Part shown: positions 5,195 to 5,962 of the stretch, one piece after another
How positions within the stretch are numbered: position 1 is the first letter of the stretch
Layout of the letters: each line of letters begins with the position of its first letter
From: Rickettsiales bacterium
GTDB lineage: Bacteria > Pseudomonadota > Alphaproteobacteria > Rickettsiales > UBA3002
DNA: 5,962 nucleotides
Reading direction: 5' to 3'
NCBI GenBank assembly: GCA_947441895.1
Contig: CANEUT010000104.1
Location: 1-5,962, forward strand
Translations under genes and position numbers: made by a program
Notes under the pieces: model-generated
What the model was told of the DNA's origin: nothing
Database searches by the model: none
The model's input: only the letters and a program-made list of their open reading frames with translations

Positions 5195-5464
5195 TTACTT
5201 ACGGATACCCAGTTTGGCGATCAGCGAGCTATAGCGCTTCACATCTTTGCCCTTCAGGTAATCCAGCAGGCTACGACGCGAGCTTACCATTTTCAGCAGA
5301 CCACGACGCGAGTGGTGATCTTTCTGGTGAGTACGGAAGTGCTCGGTCAGGTTGTTGATACGTTCGGTGAGGATCGCGATTTGCACTTCGGGCGAACCAG
5401 TGTCACCTTTGCCGGTGGCGTTTTCTTGAATCAGCGCGGTTTTGCGCTCAGCAGTTACAGTCAT
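5195..5464 (-). CDS. rpsO: 30S ribosomal protein S15
   Basis: S15 is a primary binder of 16S rRNA (central domain, three-way junction) and nucleates assembly of the 30S platform. The 89-residue length is the family norm. The signature blocks are intact: GDTGSPEVQIAILTERINNL (residues 21-40), EHFRTHQKDHHSRRGLL (41-57), then VSSRRSLLDYLKGKD, RYSSLIAKLG and the terminal IRK. The rRNA-contacting HHSRRGLL stretch is unchanged. The ATG at 5464 follows a GAGAGAG purine run about 4 nt upstream, and the TAA is at 5197-5195. It starts 22 nt after the truB stop, so the two are almost surely cotranscribed. pnp follows after a 202-nt spacer holding a hairpin and a possible pseudoknot. With so short an upstream gap, any S15-binding autoregulatory structure would have to include the end of truB or the start of rpsO. 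Confidence 0.98.
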   Translation of the reverse strand: MTVTAERKTALIQENATGKGDTGSPEVQIAILTERINNLTEHFRTHQKDHHSRRGLLKMVSSRRSLLDYLKGKDVKRYSSLIAKLGIRK

Positions 5465-5486
5465 AATACTCTCTCACGACATCGGG

Positions 5487-5962
5487 TTAGGTATTCAGCA
5501 TGCGCACGGTAATCACCTGATTCCCTTCCACCCGCACCAATGCCTCCAATTGTCCCTCGAAAAGCGCCGCCATCAGCGGAGCATCGGGGGTTGGGGTGGT
5601 CAACAAAGCGCGTTGACCATGGCGCAGCTGTTGCAGCTGCTCGCCACTCAGTGCCAGTGCCGGGATGTCGTCCAGCGCGGTATGAAGTGGCATCAGCCCA
5701 AAGGCATGGCCTTCAAGCGGTGCCGCCTTATGCACCGATTCCTCTAAAAAATCTAGCGAAATCGCGTTCTGGTCAGTAAAGCCCCCCACCGCCGCGCGGT
5801 GCAGCCGCGAAATATAGCCTTCCGAGCCAAGTTTCTGGGCAATATCGCGCCCCAGACTGCGAATATAGGTGCCTTTGCTGACCACGGCGCGAAATTCAGC
5901 CGTGTTGGGGGAAGTAAACCCTAAAAATTCGAGTGCATGAATGGTCACCAGCCGCGGCTGAA
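5487..5962 (-). CDS. truB: tRNA pseudouridine-55 synthase TruB, C-terminal part (5' end beyond window)
   Basis: TruB makes the universal pseudouridine 55 in the T-loop of tRNAs and also acts as a tRNA chaperone. The visible 157 residues are the C-terminal part. The reading frame stays open to the right edge (QPRLVTIHALEFLGF), so the GTG at 5948 is an internal valine and not the start. The catalytic aspartate lies outside the window. The conserved block VVSKGTYIRSLGRDIAQKLG is followed by a strand-helix region (ISRLHRAAVGGF, AISLDFLEE). A C-terminal PUA-like region comes next, with DDIPALALSGEQLQQLRHGQ and, near the end, GNQVITVRMLNT. The stop (TAA, 5489-5487) lies 22 nt upstream of rpsO. The truB-rpsO-pnp order is conserved across many proteobacteria, usually after rbfA/infB, which would lie to the right of this window. 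Confidence 0.95.
   Translation of the reverse strand, partial: QPRLVTIHALEFLGFTSPNTAEFRAVVSKGTYIRSLGRDIAQKLGSEGYISRLHRAAVGGFTDQNAISLDFLEESVHKAAPLEGHAFGLMPLHTALDDIPALALSGEQLQQLRHGQRALLTTPTPDAPLMAALFEGQLEALVRVEGNQVITVRMLNT

Noticed and set aside
3787..5358. A 523-codon open frame on the plus strand, antisense to pnp, its leader and rpsO
   Set aside because: It is a mirror of strongly conserved coding sequence on the other strand. Its translation is rich in His, Phe and Arg with no recognisable domain, and it crosses two genuine genes and their spacer.

Overview
The window looks like ordinary chromosomal DNA of a moderate-GC bacterium, most likely an alphaproteobacterium. This rests on three things: an alphaproteobacterial-style monofunctional prephenate dehydratase (N-terminal blocks resembling GEPGANSH...ACR and IPIENSLAGRV), a class II DAHP synthase, and the truB-rpsO-pnp gene order. 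No order or genus can be assigned from this sequence alone.

Layout, left to right. A partial pheA (minus strand, 1-530, cut by the left edge) is divergent from a complete class II DAHP synthase gene (aroG type, plus strand, 609-1985) across a 78-bp spacer. These two enzymes are the first committed step of aromatic biosynthesis and the phenylalanine branch. An AT-rich spacer (1986-2211) follows. Then comes a tiny gene (2212-2400) for a 62-residue, lysine/alanine-repeat, histone H1-like DNA-binding protein, closed by a textbook intrinsic terminator (2419-2448).

From 2449 to 2829 there is no gene. This spacer is unusually rich in inverted repeats: a CTTTGAAG-bounded element in at least two copies plus a partial third, a 16-bp hairpin, a minus-strand terminator, an AT-only tract, and a perfect 14-bp hairpin just after the pnp stop. 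It is the convergent junction between the histone-like gene and the minus-strand operon.

The right half is that operon, read right to left: truB (partial, cut by the right edge), rpsO (ribosomal protein S15) and pnp (polynucleotide phosphorylase). It links tRNA modification, ribosome assembly and RNA decay. The 202-bp rpsO-pnp spacer contains a hairpin 4 nt after the rpsO stop and two interleaved complementary pairs (7 and 8 bp) with the topology of an H-type pseudoknot. That is a plausible site for control of pnp.

I see no mobile element, CRISPR array, tRNA, rRNA or novel multi-gene system. The observations most worth a second look are non-coding: the pnp leader structure, the repeat-rich 3' spacer, and the internally repetitive histone-like gene.
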